Below the pieces are notes generated by a model that searched no databases, was not told the origin of the DNA, and worked only from the letters and a program-made list of their open reading frames with translations. The translations under genes and the position numbers were made by a program. DNA of 64,000 nt from G963674685 sp963674685 (GTDB taxonomy: Bacteria; Lernaellota; Lernaellaia; JACKCT01): the NCBI GenBank assembly GCA_963674685.2, contig CAXXWT010000009.1:930001-994000 (forward strand), written 5' to 3'. Below are positions 16,566-26,266 of the stretch, piece after piece; within the stretch, counting starts at the first letter, position 1, and the number at the start of each line of letters is the position of its first letter.

Positions 16566-17269
16566 CGAACGGGGAGAGTGAAAAGAAAATAGGGGTCCCA
16601 GATAGCGGAGAGGAATTCGACCGGCAGATCGAACAGGACATACTCACTTTGAGGCGTTCTTCACGCTGGTTTGCGTCCTTCGGCATATTGGCTTTTCTCC
16701 TTTTAACCTGCCTGGTGCTGTTTTCTCTTCTCGACCAAAGCTTCATCATCGATACCGGAACGCCTTTTATCGACATCGGATTCGTGAAAAATTCCAATGC
16801 GGCCGTTTACGATCAACCGGGCGTCAACGGCGCAAGCGTGAAAATCATGCCGCAGGGCGCGGGGGTATTCGTTCTGGCGAAGACCGGCGACTGGTGCAAA
16901 ATTCAAAACAACGACCAGGTCGGCTGGATGAAAACGACCGATCTGGAAACGAAGACGCAACGGGATGCGTCAAAAAGCTCCGGCGAGAATCAGCCCGTTC
17001 ATATCATGGATAGCGTCAAATGGTACGTCGATGAGATCGACAATTACACCATCGTCGGTCAGATTGAAAACATGACGGATATGCCGATTGAGAGCGTCAA
17101 AATCGTCATCGACTTCTATGACGCCGACAATAACCGGATCGACACTAAAACGAGCAATATTCGAACGGATAAATCCTTCACGAAAGGAAATCCGCAAAAC
17201 TTCAGCATATCCGGCAAGCATGAAAAAACTTTCATGGGAATTGATTACCGGATCGCCGGTTGGCGATAA
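16562..17269 (+). CDS. membrane-anchored SH3b domain protein with C-terminal FxLYD-like domain
   Basis: A 235-aa protein. It has a charged cytoplasmic N-terminus, one membrane helix (about 38-62), a bacterial SH3 domain (about 78-135: VYDQPGVNG..VKIMPQGAGVFVLAKTGDWCKIQNNDQVGWM), and a C-terminal beta sandwich (about 150-235: YTIVGQIENMTDMPIESVKI) of the FxLYD/DUF3426 type. SH3b domains of this class commonly contact peptidoglycan. Translationally coupled to the calcium-loop protein upstream. A periplasmic envelope role is inferred. Confidence 0.75.
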   Translation: MTNGESEKKIGVPDSGEEFDRQIEQDILTLRRSSRWFASFGILAFLLLTCLVLFSLLDQSFIIDTGTPFIDIGFVKNSNAAVYDQPGVNGASVKIMPQGAGVFVLAKTGDWCKIQNNDQVGWMKTTDLETKTQRDASKSSGENQPVHIMDSVKWYVDEIDNYTIVGQIENMTDMPIESVKIVIDFYDADNNRIDTKTSNIRTDKSFTKGNPQNFSISGKHEKTFMGIDYRIAGWR

Positions 17270-17356
17270 TTCACTTCATGAAAAGAAAAATCTTCGCATC
17301 CGTTCACGGTGCGGCGTTGTCGCCTCGCCAAGTCGCAAAACGCGCGGATCCTTGCG

Positions 17357-18685
17357 ATGAATAACAAGATATTTTCCGTGAAAGCGCTGGTCGGCGCGAT
17401 CCGAAAAAATCTCGAAGGGGATTTTCATCATGTGCGGGTCCAGGGCGAAATCGTCGCTTTGACCAGGGCGGCATCCGGTCACTTGTACTTCACGCTCAAA
17501 GACGCCGGCGCGCAAATCAGGGCGATGATGTTCAAGACCAACGCCCGCTTTCTGAAATTCACGCCCGAAGACGGGATGGAAGTCGTTGTGCGCGGCAGAG
17601 TCGGCGTTTATGAACCGCGCGGTGAAATGCAACTGGTCGCGGACGCCATCGATCCCGTCGGGTACGGCGCGTTGGCGCTGGCGTTTGAAAACTTGAAAAA
17701 GGAGCTGGCTCAAAAAGGTTATTTCGATCTCGAAGCGAAAAAGGCGATTCCGGAATTTCCTTCCTGCGTCGGGATTGTGACGAGTCTGTCGGCGGCGGCG
17801 CTGTACGACGCCTTGAGAGTTTTATTCGCCAGGCAACCGGGACTCCATGTCATTGTATCGCCCGCGCCCGTGCAGGGAGAAACGGCGCCTCCGATGATCG
17901 CGACGGCCGTATCCGATATCGACGCACTGGGCGTTTGCGACGTGATTCTCGTCGTGCGCGGCGGCGGAAGCCCGGAAGACCTGTGGGCTTTCAATGATCC
18001 GCGGGTTGTTCAGGCCGTGTTTCAGTGCAATACGCCCACGATCAGCGGCGTGGGGCATGAGATCGACGTGACCCTTTGCGATCTGGCGGCGGACCTGCGC
18101 GCCGCGACTCCGACGGCGGCGGCGCAGGCGGCGACGGAGGACTACGGGCGGCTGGCGGATTCGCTGATTGCGGGACAGGAAAGATTACGCAGGTCCGCCG
18201 AACGCCATATTCATACCCTGCAGCAGGATCTCGATGTGTTGACGGACGATCTTGAACGAAACACGCAAAATCACACGCGCGTGTTGCAAAGGGAACTCGC
18301 GAATTACGGCGACAGATTAATGCGCACGCAGCCGCTTCATCGAATTGCCCAAAAAAAAGAGACGTTAAAAGAAAACCGAAAACAATTGTCGCAAAACATC
18401 CTGCGCCGGCTGAAGGCCGAAGCGGAAATGTTGAAAACGGCCGCGGATCGACTTCCAAGATCCATAAAGCAAAACGTTGAAGGTCATCGCAGCGGTTATG
18501 AAATGCACTTTCGGCAATTGAAGAATCTGTCGCCTCTTGGCGTGCTGAAAAGAGGTTATGCCATCGCCCGCGATCCGGACACGGGAAAGATCGCCCGCCG
18601 GGCCGCCGATCATCCGCCGGACTCCCGGCTGGAAGTGCTGTTGGGGCAGGGCGCTTTGGATGTGCGCGTATCTATAATCAAATGA
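17357..18685 (+). CDS. xseA: exodeoxyribonuclease VII large subunit
   Basis: A 442-aa XseA: N-terminal OB fold (FHHVRVQGEIVALTRAASGH), catalytic domain with GIVTSLSAAALYD (about 135), DVILVVRGGGSPEDLWAFND (about 188) and TPTISGVGHEIDVTLCDLAADLRAATPTAAA (about 220), then a long coiled-coil and a C-terminal RGYAIARDPDTG element. The enzyme degrades single-stranded DNA with XseB. I choose the ATG at 17357, which gives the standard N-terminus (FSVKALVGAI), over a GTG 16 codons upstream. No xseB gene is in the window. Confidence 0.93.
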   Translation: MNNKIFSVKALVGAIRKNLEGDFHHVRVQGEIVALTRAASGHLYFTLKDAGAQIRAMMFKTNARFLKFTPEDGMEVVVRGRVGVYEPRGEMQLVADAIDPVGYGALALAFENLKKELAQKGYFDLEAKKAIPEFPSCVGIVTSLSAAALYDALRVLFARQPGLHVIVSPAPVQGETAPPMIATAVSDIDALGVCDVILVVRGGGSPEDLWAFNDPRVVQAVFQCNTPTISGVGHEIDVTLCDLAADLRAATPTAAAQAATEDYGRLADSLIAGQERLRRSAERHIHTLQQDLDVLTDDLERNTQNHTRVLQRELANYGDRLMRTQPLHRIAQKKETLKENRKQLSQNILRRLKAEAEMLKTAADRLPRSIKQNVEGHRSGYEMHFRQLKNLSPLGVLKRGYAIARDPDTGKIARRAADHPPDSRLEVLLGQGALDVRVSIIK

Positions 18686-18733
18686 TATAATGTTTTAGGT
18701 TGCGGCTTTTTTAAGAAATTTTCGGAGATCGAT

Positions 18734-21208
18734 ATGAAAGCTGTTATTACGTTGGCAACGATGTTGTTCACGCTCATTCCTTGCCATGCATTGAGTTACG
18801 GCCCCGCGACGCATATCGGCGAGGCGGTCAGATATATCGAAATGCTGGATGAAAATCCCCTGGAAGGTCCGAAAGGGGATATCGCGCTGCTCTCCGATCC
18901 GGAGCTTCTGGCATATTTCAAACTTGGCGCGACGTTTCCCGACATCGGCAGGCAGTTGCCGGGGTTTTGCCGGGACCCTCACGATGAACCTTTTGCGTAC
19001 TACATCTTCGAAAAAGGCGTCGCCGAAGGAAGCGAGATCCCTTGGAAGCAGGCGTTCGGCCTTGGTTATCTCATGCACATCAGCGGCGATATTTCCGCGC
19101 AGTTGTTTGTCACGGAACGATTCGCCGTGCTGGGCCGATGGGGCGAACTCTCGATTTTTGAAGGCGTCATGGACGATCATCCGGGAGGGGAAAACGAACT
19201 GCTGACGGAAGCGTGGCTGGAAATTGAATTCGCCGATCTTGCGGAGTATTTCGGCTTGCTGACTTTTTTCACGCAAGGCGCCCGTCTCGATGAAGTTCTG
19301 GATTTTTATAACGGCTCTTTCACGGAGTTTTGCGACGGCCTGGCCGCCGGGGATGTCGATCTTCATCGTCAGCGGGAAATCGTTCTCGGCAAAATGCAAT
19401 CCTGGATTGATTTCGCGCAAGACTTAAGCGGCGATCCGTTGCACGATATCATGGCGGCGTTGCGTTCGGGAATCGGATCGGGCGGGGAGAATCTTGTTTT
19501 CGACAGGCAGGCGGGATTGATCAATGAAAGGGAGTTAACGCGCCTTCTGGAAGGCCCTACGTACAGCGAACCGGAATTCTGGAACATGTATCCAGATCAG
19601 TACAAGGATCTGGGGCCGACCATACTGCGTGTGATGGAACCGGGAGAAAACTGGTATGACATCTGGCCGACGTGGAGCCCAAAAGTCATGAGCGCGGCGT
19701 CCATCGCTTCCCTGGCCAATTTCCTGCCGGATGTATATTCGCCCAATGCCGATATCATTGCCTGGGACGTTGACTGGACCGACGGCGAGGGCTCTGAAAT
19801 CAGCGAGGTCGACGCGCAGAATCTCCCCGATCAAATATGCTGCCTTGTGAAAATGTTCGCCGTTGCGCAAAGCTCGCACGATGTGACCTTGAGAATCAGG
19901 AAACACGTTGTCGGCGTCGATCCCGCGGCCGATCCGATCCTCGGGAGCGAATCCGTGAATATCGATCACAATCCGTATGAATACAGCACGACGAATTTGG
20001 CCGAAGCGCAGGTGTGCGTGGACCCGGCGGGCGACACGGATGACGCCTGGGGCTACGTGGCCGATCTGGTTGCGGCGGATAGCCCGACCAAGCCGTTTTT
20101 CACGACGAACTTCGAGGCTTTTTATTCGATAGGAGAAATCGACATCCTCGGTCTGGCCAGTTACCGGGCGCTTTACGACACGTACGAAAAGTGGCCGGGA
20201 TCCATACGACTAACCGGGCAGCAGTTTCCCCTGGGGGAATATGTCTTGCGCGGCAAGGTGGTTGACGCCTCGACGGGATACAACGCGCCGGCGGCGCAAA
20301 TCCTCGTCAACGATTCGCACATCGTCGATTGCAACGCCAACGGCTATTTCGAGATCGGCGGCCTGCCGGAAGGACAAACGACCATTGCGCCGGTTTCAGC
20401 GCCCTATTACGCGGCGCCGGAGCAGGGCAGTGTTTTTGAGGGCGTTGCCGGCGACAACCTCTACGTTGAAGTCGCCATGGAGCCGAAGCCGGAAGTGGCG
20501 TCGCTCGGCGAGTATTACCCCGGTAATGCGGAACTGGCCGTGAGCTGGCAGGCCGGAGAGCTTAAAGGGACGGAGTATTATTTCGAAGCCGCCGTCGGGA
20601 TGACGCAAGGCGCCGATGATGTCGCCGTCTGGGCAAACGTCGGAAAAACTCAGGGCGCTGCCATTGAGTTCAACACTCCTGTTGCGGACGGAACGCAGGT
20701 TTTCGCGTCGGTTCGCGTTTCAAACGGCGTGACGAACTATCCGGCGGGTCTCTCGGACGGCGTTATCATGGACGGTTCGCCTCCCGCGTCGCCGGTGGTG
20801 GATACGCACCCGCGTCAGATCGACAGTGCAGGCGCTTCGGTGAACATCACGTTGAATTCCCAGGATGCGCACAGCCAGATCGCCGGCTATCGACTGGCTG
20901 TGGGATACGGCGACGGACCGACTATGCTTATCGAGTGGATGGATGCGGACACTGATAATGATGTGGATATCCCGGCGATTCCCGAAGATGCCGGATGGGT
21001 TTCCGTTTATGCCAGAGCCATAAACGGCGCGGGTTTGATTTCCGATGTCGCCGTCGCCGGAATTTCCGTGAGTCCGGCGGACGCAAACGACGATGCGGCG
21101 GATGACGACACGGCGCCTGATGATGACGATGACGCGCACAATGAGGATGACGACATCGGCGCGGACTCCGATGACGATGACGACGATGATGGAGGATGCG
21201 GTTGCTAG
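18734..21208 (+). CDS. secreted protein with zinc-dependent phospholipase C-like domain and Asp-rich GGCGC C-terminus
   Basis: An 824-aa exported protein. A signal peptide (residues 1-18, ending CHA) is followed by SYGPATHIGEAV and later FGLGYLMHISGDISAQLFVTE, the His/Asp pattern of zinc-dependent phospholipase C-like domains. A carboxypeptidase-regulatory-like beta sandwich lies at about 498-560 (RGKVVDASTGYNAPAAQILV), then fibronectin-like beta regions with GLISDVAVAG. Residues 783-824 are almost only Asp with Ala, Asn and Glu and end in GGCGC. There is no terminal membrane helix. Substrate unknown. Two TATAAT hexamers lie at 18673 and 18686, but neither has a convincing -35. Confidence 0.7.
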   Translation: MKAVITLATMLFTLIPCHALSYGPATHIGEAVRYIEMLDENPLEGPKGDIALLSDPELLAYFKLGATFPDIGRQLPGFCRDPHDEPFAYYIFEKGVAEGSEIPWKQAFGLGYLMHISGDISAQLFVTERFAVLGRWGELSIFEGVMDDHPGGENELLTEAWLEIEFADLAEYFGLLTFFTQGARLDEVLDFYNGSFTEFCDGLAAGDVDLHRQREIVLGKMQSWIDFAQDLSGDPLHDIMAALRSGIGSGGENLVFDRQAGLINERELTRLLEGPTYSEPEFWNMYPDQYKDLGPTILRVMEPGENWYDIWPTWSPKVMSAASIASLANFLPDVYSPNADIIAWDVDWTDGEGSEISEVDAQNLPDQICCLVKMFAVAQSSHDVTLRIRKHVVGVDPAADPILGSESVNIDHNPYEYSTTNLAEAQVCVDPAGDTDDAWGYVADLVAADSPTKPFFTTNFEAFYSIGEIDILGLASYRALYDTYEKWPGSIRLTGQQFPLGEYVLRGKVVDASTGYNAPAAQILVNDSHIVDCNANGYFEIGGLPEGQTTIAPVSAPYYAAPEQGSVFEGVAGDNLYVEVAMEPKPEVASLGEYYPGNAELAVSWQAGELKGTEYYFEAAVGMTQGADDVAVWANVGKTQGAAIEFNTPVADGTQVFASVRVSNGVTNYPAGLSDGVIMDGSPPASPVVDTHPRQIDSAGASVNITLNSQDAHSQIAGYRLAVGYGDGPTMLIEWMDADTDNDVDIPAIPEDAGWVSVYARAINGAGLISDVAVAGISVSPADANDDAADDDTAPDDDDDAHNEDDDIGADSDDDDDDDGGCGC
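21080..21205 (+). other. Asp-rich C-terminal tail ending GGCGC (phospholipase C-like protein)
   Basis: This segment encodes the last 42 residues of the 824-aa protein: a low-complexity run of Asp with few Ala, Asn, Glu and Thr, then GGCGC and the stop. The 580-aa protein encoded at 58992-60734 ends the same way (GGCGCL). See findings for the possible sorting role. Confidence 0.8.
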
Positions 21209-22161
21209 ATCAGATAAGCGATCGCGAAGCCCAATTGCATGGTCATCATCATCAGATACATGTGTTTCCAGGAGATATGGTTTTGGCTTTCGGCCAGCCC
21301 TTCGGGATCTTTGAGGACGTGGTAAACCGTATAACACCCCCAGACCGACAGCGTGATCCCGAGAATCGTCAATAGCGTCGGATTGCCGGTCAGGACGCCC
21401 CAATACGCCCCCAGAGGTATAAGCAAAAAAGGCCAAATGAAAAACGGCGCGATCATCCGTGAGGCGGCTTTGATTCCGTAACGGACGGGGAGGGTTCGGC
21501 AACCGGCCTTGGCGTCTCCTTTGATGTCGGGAAAATCCTTGGTCGACGACGCGCCCAACAGAAATAAGCCGAAAATCATCCCGATATACCAAGGCTCTAC
21601 GGTAAAAACGCTTTTTACGCAGGACCAGCCGGCGACTGTCAGCAAAACTCCGCGGGGAACGGCGATCGTGAGATTCGCCAGCCAGCCGCGTTTCTTTGTG
21701 CGCAGCGGTTCGGCGGAATAGAAATAGACGATAAAGGCCGTGGCGCAGACGATGATAAAACACTGCCAGTTGACGAGGAAGCTTGAAACAAGCGCCGCCA
21801 ATCCCGCCAGGATCGTCATGATCCGGGCTTCGGTTATGGATATCCTGCCGCTGGGAATAGGGCGGTCGGGTTTGTTGATCCGGTCGTTGACCTGATCGGT
21901 GATCTGGTTCAGGGCGTTGCTGGCCACGTTGAGCAGCGCCGCCATAATCGCGCCGACGGCGATGTACCATGTCAATTTCAGCCACGCAGGTTCCATGCGC
22001 CCGGCGAGAAGCCATCCGGGATCGATCCAGTCGCTTTGATTTTTTGGATCAGCGCCCAGGGCGGTCAGAGCGCCCGTGATCATGCCGAGGGCCGGCGGCA
22101 TCAGCGTGAACGGCCGGGCGAACTCCCAGTAAAGTTTCAGGCGGCTTCGCAGAGGAAACAT
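21205..22161 (-). CDS. UbiA family prenyltransferase
   Basis: A 318-aa integral membrane prenyltransferase with about eight to nine hydrophobic segments. The first Asp-rich motif is present (NALNQITDQVNDRINKPDRP, about 82), and a second lies in SSTKDFPDIKGD (about 208). The family attaches isoprenoid chains to aromatic or glycerol-phosphate acceptors (quinones, haem O, archaeal-type lipids), and the acceptor cannot be read from sequence. It overlaps the phospholipase C-like gene by four bases, tail to tail, and begins 3 bases after the ABC permease gene, so it belongs to the transglutaminase/ABC operon. Confidence 0.85.
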   Translation of the reverse strand: MFPLRSRLKLYWEFARPFTLMPPALGMITGALTALGADPKNQSDWIDPGWLLAGRMEPAWLKLTWYIAVGAIMAALLNVASNALNQITDQVNDRINKPDRPIPSGRISITEARIMTILAGLAALVSSFLVNWQCFIIVCATAFIVYFYSAEPLRTKKRGWLANLTIAVPRGVLLTVAGWSCVKSVFTVEPWYIGMIFGLFLLGASSTKDFPDIKGDAKAGCRTLPVRYGIKAASRMIAPFFIWPFLLIPLGAYWGVLTGNPTLLTILGITLSVWGCYTVYHVLKDPEGLAESQNHISWKHMYLMMMTMQLGFAIAYLI

Positions 22162-22164
22162 AGA

Positions 22165-23865
22165 TCAATACTCTCTGTTTTCAAGCGCCTGTATGCCTCT
22201 TTGGAGCGAAAAATAAATAAAGGCGATGATGACGGACATGGCGATCGTGCAGGCCAGAACGATAATGGTCAGTTGCAAAACGGATAACGTGTGACCGCTG
22301 TAAAACGCCCGCAACATGAGATCGGCGGGATAGGCCGAAACGCCGATCGTGAAGATGATAAGCGCCTGGGCGATGGCCATGTAAATAATGCTGCTGACGC
22401 CGGTGGTCATTTTGGCGACGTTTTTTTCCTCGAAGTTGGGATATATCGCTCCGACGCCCACGGCCAGCGCCGTAATGGCGACGGACAGGCCTCCCATGAT
22501 AACCATGGAAAAGACCATGATGAAGGTGGATGTGTTCAGGAGGTGGTTGGACAGGAAAATCAGAAGTTCGCTGATGACAAAAAGAGGTATCGCGTAGAAT
22601 CGAAATTTGGCCCAAACGAAGCTTCGCAGGGAAACGGGCGCCGTGCGGATAATCCAGAACGCCTTGCCTTCCACGGATATGGCGGGAAGAACGAAACGCA
22701 CACAGATCGCCGAAAGGACAAATCCCGCCAGGACGAGATTGACGAAGGCGATGGTCGCCCTAAGCGATTTTGAAATACCGGCGAATCGGTCGAGATCCAA
22801 GGCTTTGAAATTGAAAAGATAAACGACAATCAGCGCTAAAAGTAAAAGCAACTGCGTCCACTGGGAAGTGTCGCGGAAGAAAGAACGGATTTCTTTAAGA
22901 TAGATTTGCCTGATAATGGCATCGCGTGAAGACGCCAGGCGGCTGAAAAACGACTGCACGAAATGCGTTCCAGTGAGCGAAAGGCGCCGGCCTTCCTGGC
23001 TTTTCGAATAAGCGTCCAGGTAGGCCCTGTTGGCGACCCAGGTTCCCACGACCACGGCGAACATTCCCCAGGACAGCATCGTGAGCAAAAAGAAAACGCC
23101 GTCGTGAAGGATCTTGCCGTTAAGGGGCGTCAAAAGGGCGACCGCTCCCCATGACGACGGCAGCAAAGGCGAATCCGGCGTACGCAGCGTGGCGAAATAT
23201 TCGGCGAAGCCGTGAAAAATGTCGGGGTTGAAAAGCTGCTCCGGTTTGATAAAGCGGAAAAGAAAATACAAAATGATGATGAGAATCACGACCAGAATAA
23301 TCAGGATGTCCTGCATCTTGCGTGCGGGAAAAGCCTTGACCAGGATCACGGTGGTCAGGCACCCAAGGGCGACGGGGAGTATCTCAAAGCAAATGATGAC
23401 GGCCATAATCCACGGGTAATAAAACCAGGGGGCCTTAAATACGATTCCGCAGGCCAGAAAAACCGGGAAACCGAACAGAATCACCATCCACCCTGTCATG
23501 ACGAAGGTTTGAAAGAATCTGGCCAGGTAGATTCGCCCGTAACTTTGCGGCGCGGTGATGAGCATGGGCAGGTCGGAATCCAGAAAAAATGCGTTCAAGC
23601 TGGTGATGATGCTGGAAAAGGTCAGCACGGCGAAAAACGTTAAGAAGAGAAACTGCACCAGCTTTTGAACCAGAAGCGGGCCAAAGGGCTTTTCCGCCTC
23701 GAGTTTTTGAAAAAACGCCAGTGAGCCGTATAAAAGCGCGCCGAGGAAAAGCAAGGAAAGCGTGAAAAAAAACAGGCTCTTTAATCGTTCGGACTGTCCC
23801 GGACGAGTGAATCCGTTTTTGACGATCTGTCCTTTTGCCCAAATTAATTGATATGTGTCATGCAT
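22165..23865 (-). CDS. ABC exporter permease
   Basis: A 566-aa membrane protein with about a dozen hydrophobic segments and few conserved charged residues. It looks like an ABC-2-type or putative ABC exporter permease of the large (500-plus residue) class found with short ABC ATPases. It begins 9 bases after the ATPase stop, in an operon that starts with the transglutaminase-like gene and ends with UbiA. Its substrate is unknown; lipid or drug export is typical for such two-gene exporters. Confidence 0.8.
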   Translation of the reverse strand: MHDTYQLIWAKGQIVKNGFTRPGQSERLKSLFFFTLSLLFLGALLYGSLAFFQKLEAEKPFGPLLVQKLVQFLFLTFFAVLTFSSIITSLNAFFLDSDLPMLITAPQSYGRIYLARFFQTFVMTGWMVILFGFPVFLACGIVFKAPWFYYPWIMAVIICFEILPVALGCLTTVILVKAFPARKMQDILIILVVILIIILYFLFRFIKPEQLFNPDIFHGFAEYFATLRTPDSPLLPSSWGAVALLTPLNGKILHDGVFFLLTMLSWGMFAVVVGTWVANRAYLDAYSKSQEGRRLSLTGTHFVQSFFSRLASSRDAIIRQIYLKEIRSFFRDTSQWTQLLLLLALIVVYLFNFKALDLDRFAGISKSLRATIAFVNLVLAGFVLSAICVRFVLPAISVEGKAFWIIRTAPVSLRSFVWAKFRFYAIPLFVISELLIFLSNHLLNTSTFIMVFSMVIMGGLSVAITALAVGVGAIYPNFEEKNVAKMTTGVSSIIYMAIAQALIIFTIGVSAYPADLMLRAFYSGHTLSVLQLTIIVLACTIAMSVIIAFIYFSLQRGIQALENREY

Positions 23866-23874
23866 GAAAGTTAC

Positions 23875-24645
23875 TCATTCGGATAAAATACTCGTGATGT
23901 CCTGCTCTTCTTCCTGATTCGTCAGCCGCAGGAATGTTTCTTCAAGTCTGCTCATGAGTCCCGTCTGTTTCTTGAGTTCGTCCACCGAGCCTTCGGCGAT
24001 GATCTTTCCCTTGTTGATGATGGCGATGTGGTCGCAGATTTCCTCGGCGACGGCGAGAGTGTGCGTGCTCATGAAAACCGCCGTTCCCGCGTCGGCCTGC
24101 TGCCGGAAAATCTTTTTCACCAGCTTGGCTCCTCGGGGATCCAGCCCCACCATGGGTTCGTCGACGACGATGACTTTCGGCCGGTGCAAAAGAGCGGAGG
24201 CCATGATAAGGCGCTGTCTCATGCCGTGAGAGTATCCCGCCACAAGCTCGTCGGCGACGTGATCGATTTCGAAGAGCCGAAGCAGATTGCGCCCCCGGGA
24301 TTCGATGTCCCCGTCGTCCATGCGAAAGAGGCCGCCGATGAAGTGGAGAAACTCCATGCCCGTCAGCTTTTCGTAGATATATGGCCTGTCGGGGATGAAG
24401 CCCACCTGGCGTTTTGCTTCGATATGATCTTTGACCAGGTCGACGCCGTTGATTTCAATGGAGCCGGAGGTGGGTTGCATCATTCCGACCAGCATCTTGA
24501 TCGTCGTCGTTTTCCCGGCGCCGTTCGGGCCCAGGAATCCGAACACTTTGCCGGCGGAGACTTCCAGATTCAGCCCGCCGACGGCGACGAGATTGCCGTA
24601 ATGCTTTTCGAGATTTTTTGTTCTGATCATAACAGGTTGCGACAT
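23875..24645 (-). CDS. ABC transporter ATP-binding protein
   Basis: A 256-aa ATPase of the DrrA/ABC-2 exporter class: Walker A GPNGAGKTTT at 39-48, Q-loop VGFIPDRPYIY, signature YSHGMRQRL (SHG replacing the usual SGG), Walker B KVIVVDEPMVGLDPRGAK, and a switch His in STHTLAVAE. Pairs with the downstream permease to form an exporter at the inner membrane. It lies 33 bases downstream of the transglutaminase-like gene. Confidence 0.92.
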   Translation of the reverse strand: MSQPVMIRTKNLEKHYGNLVAVGGLNLEVSAGKVFGFLGPNGAGKTTTIKMLVGMMQPTSGSIEINGVDLVKDHIEAKRQVGFIPDRPYIYEKLTGMEFLHFIGGLFRMDDGDIESRGRNLLRLFEIDHVADELVAGYSHGMRQRLIMASALLHRPKVIVVDEPMVGLDPRGAKLVKKIFRQQADAGTAVFMSTHTLAVAEEICDHIAIINKGKIIAEGSVDELKKQTGLMSRLEETFLRLTNQEEEQDITSILSE

Positions 24646-24678
24646 GATTTCATCCGATCATATTTCATGACAAATTCG

Positions 24679-26157
24679 TCAATTCGCGTCGTCGAGAATT
24701 TCGATTTCAAGATTCCCGATCATGTTCAATATGGGTATTTGCGCGTCCAGGTCGCCGGACAATACTTTGAAATGCGTGGCGTCGGCCGGAAACTGGCCGA
24801 AGGTCGCATCAAGCGACACCCATTGGCCGACGTAAACGGCGTTCCATGCGTGGTAATAAAATCCGTCTTTTTGGTAGACCAGGCCGACTTCGATGCGGGC
24901 CGGAATTCCCGCGGCTCTGGCCAGGGCGGTAAACAAAGTGGCGTGTTCGTTGCAGTCGCCCCGCTTGATTTCCAGAATATCCAGGGCCGACGGTATGGAA
25001 ATCAGAGGCTTTTTTTCCAGGGTTTTGTAAACCCAGTCCTCGATGGCGCGGGCGGCTTTGAAAGCGTTTTTCGTGTTGCCGACAATTTCCAGGGATTTGG
25101 CTTTTATGGCCCGTTCGTGAACCTGGATCGTGGGCGTTTCCTTGAGATATTCCTCGAACTCGGCGCCCGTGATCGGAATCGTCGCCGACGAATCGATATT
25201 CTCCTCGGTTGTGATCGTGACGACATTTCCGATTAAGGTTTGGCGATGGTCGGGGATGGAATATTCTGCCGGGTCGACGCCCTTCAAGGCTAATTTCAGC
25301 GTGCGGCGGCCTCTGGGCCTGTTCAGTGTTTTCTTCGTTTTTACCGCGACTGCATCGATCAAATCCGCGGGCGCGCCGTCGCCCCATCCGCTGGTCAGGG
25401 CCTGCTTTTCGGTTTCAACTTTCGTCAGGATTCCCGCGGCCTCTTCTCTGAGCGTGTGTCCTTCTTCGTCGACCCATGCTTCCATCGTGATTCCGGAGTA
25501 GCCGGCGCTCAAATGATAGACCAGCGCATCTCCGGCCTCGGGCAGTTTCATTTTTTCAATGACCTTGAGCTCCGATTCGGTGAGGTTAAACGAGGTCGGG
25601 TCGAAAAACGGAACTTTGACGATCTGTCCGACTTCCATCCCTTTGCGGGCGGCTTCGGCCAGCAGCGTTTCCGGCAAAACCGTGTTTTCGGGCATGTCGA
25701 TAATTTTATTTTGCGTGGCGCCGGCAGTTTTTATCTCCAGTTTGAGCTTGTCGCCGTTGACGCGGCCGAATAACTCGAACTTTATCGTGTCGGAAAGCAT
25801 GGAGAATTCCACGCTGAGAAGGTGATTATCAAGATCCGTAAGAATTCTTGAAATCATCCGGACCTGGGCGCTGTTGCCCTGCGCAGTGATCTTTAACCGG
25901 CTTTCGCCGGTGATCATGTATCCGGCATTCTCTTTTTTCGTTTCCGATTTCGAATAACCGATCTTGGTTCGGGAACCGCTTTTTTTGTCGACATAATACA
26001 TGCCGGACCATATCGCTCCGCCGGAATTCGCGATTTTCGTCAGCGTGGCGAGATCCTCGGCGCTTTGCACGCTAAAGACAGGCTGTCTGAGGATGAGAAG
26101 GGTGGTCATGACGCAAAAGAATATGACGACAAATATCTTCACGAGGCGAGCGAACAT
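24679..26157 (-). CDS. membrane-anchored transglutaminase-like protein
   Basis: A 492-aa protein with one N-terminal membrane helix (about 6-25) and a large periplasmic part. The catalytic triad of the transglutaminase/peptidase fold is intact near the C-terminus: Cys in KRGDCNEHATLFTALAR (about 400), His in YYHAWNAVYVG (about 436), Asp in SLDATFG (about 451). Bacterial members act as proteases or amidotransferases in envelope biogenesis; substrate unknown. It is the first gene of the minus-strand operon followed by the ABC ATPase, permease and UbiA, which hints at assembly of an exported lipid or peptide product. Confidence 0.87.
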   Translation of the reverse strand: MFARLVKIFVVIFFCVMTTLLILRQPVFSVQSAEDLATLTKIANSGGAIWSGMYYVDKKSGSRTKIGYSKSETKKENAGYMITGESRLKITAQGNSAQVRMISRILTDLDNHLLSVEFSMLSDTIKFELFGRVNGDKLKLEIKTAGATQNKIIDMPENTVLPETLLAEAARKGMEVGQIVKVPFFDPTSFNLTESELKVIEKMKLPEAGDALVYHLSAGYSGITMEAWVDEEGHTLREEAAGILTKVETEKQALTSGWGDGAPADLIDAVAVKTKKTLNRPRGRRTLKLALKGVDPAEYSIPDHRQTLIGNVVTITTEENIDSSATIPITGAEFEEYLKETPTIQVHERAIKAKSLEIVGNTKNAFKAARAIEDWVYKTLEKKPLISIPSALDILEIKRGDCNEHATLFTALARAAGIPARIEVGLVYQKDGFYYHAWNAVYVGQWVSLDATFGQFPADATHFKVLSGDLDAQIPILNMIGNLEIEILDDAN

Positions 26158-26266
26158 GGAAACCTCATATTTTCAATGCTAAAAAATCCGGCGCCGCTTT
26201 TGGCGCATCGCTATAATAATTCTTCGGACACGCGCTTTCGGTCAAGAGTTCAGTAAAAAGGAGGAA

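Noticed and set aside
18663..18691. Promoter with two TATAAT boxes before the 824-aa protein
   Set aside because: Neither box has a recognisable -35 at 15-19 bases; noted in the gene entry instead.
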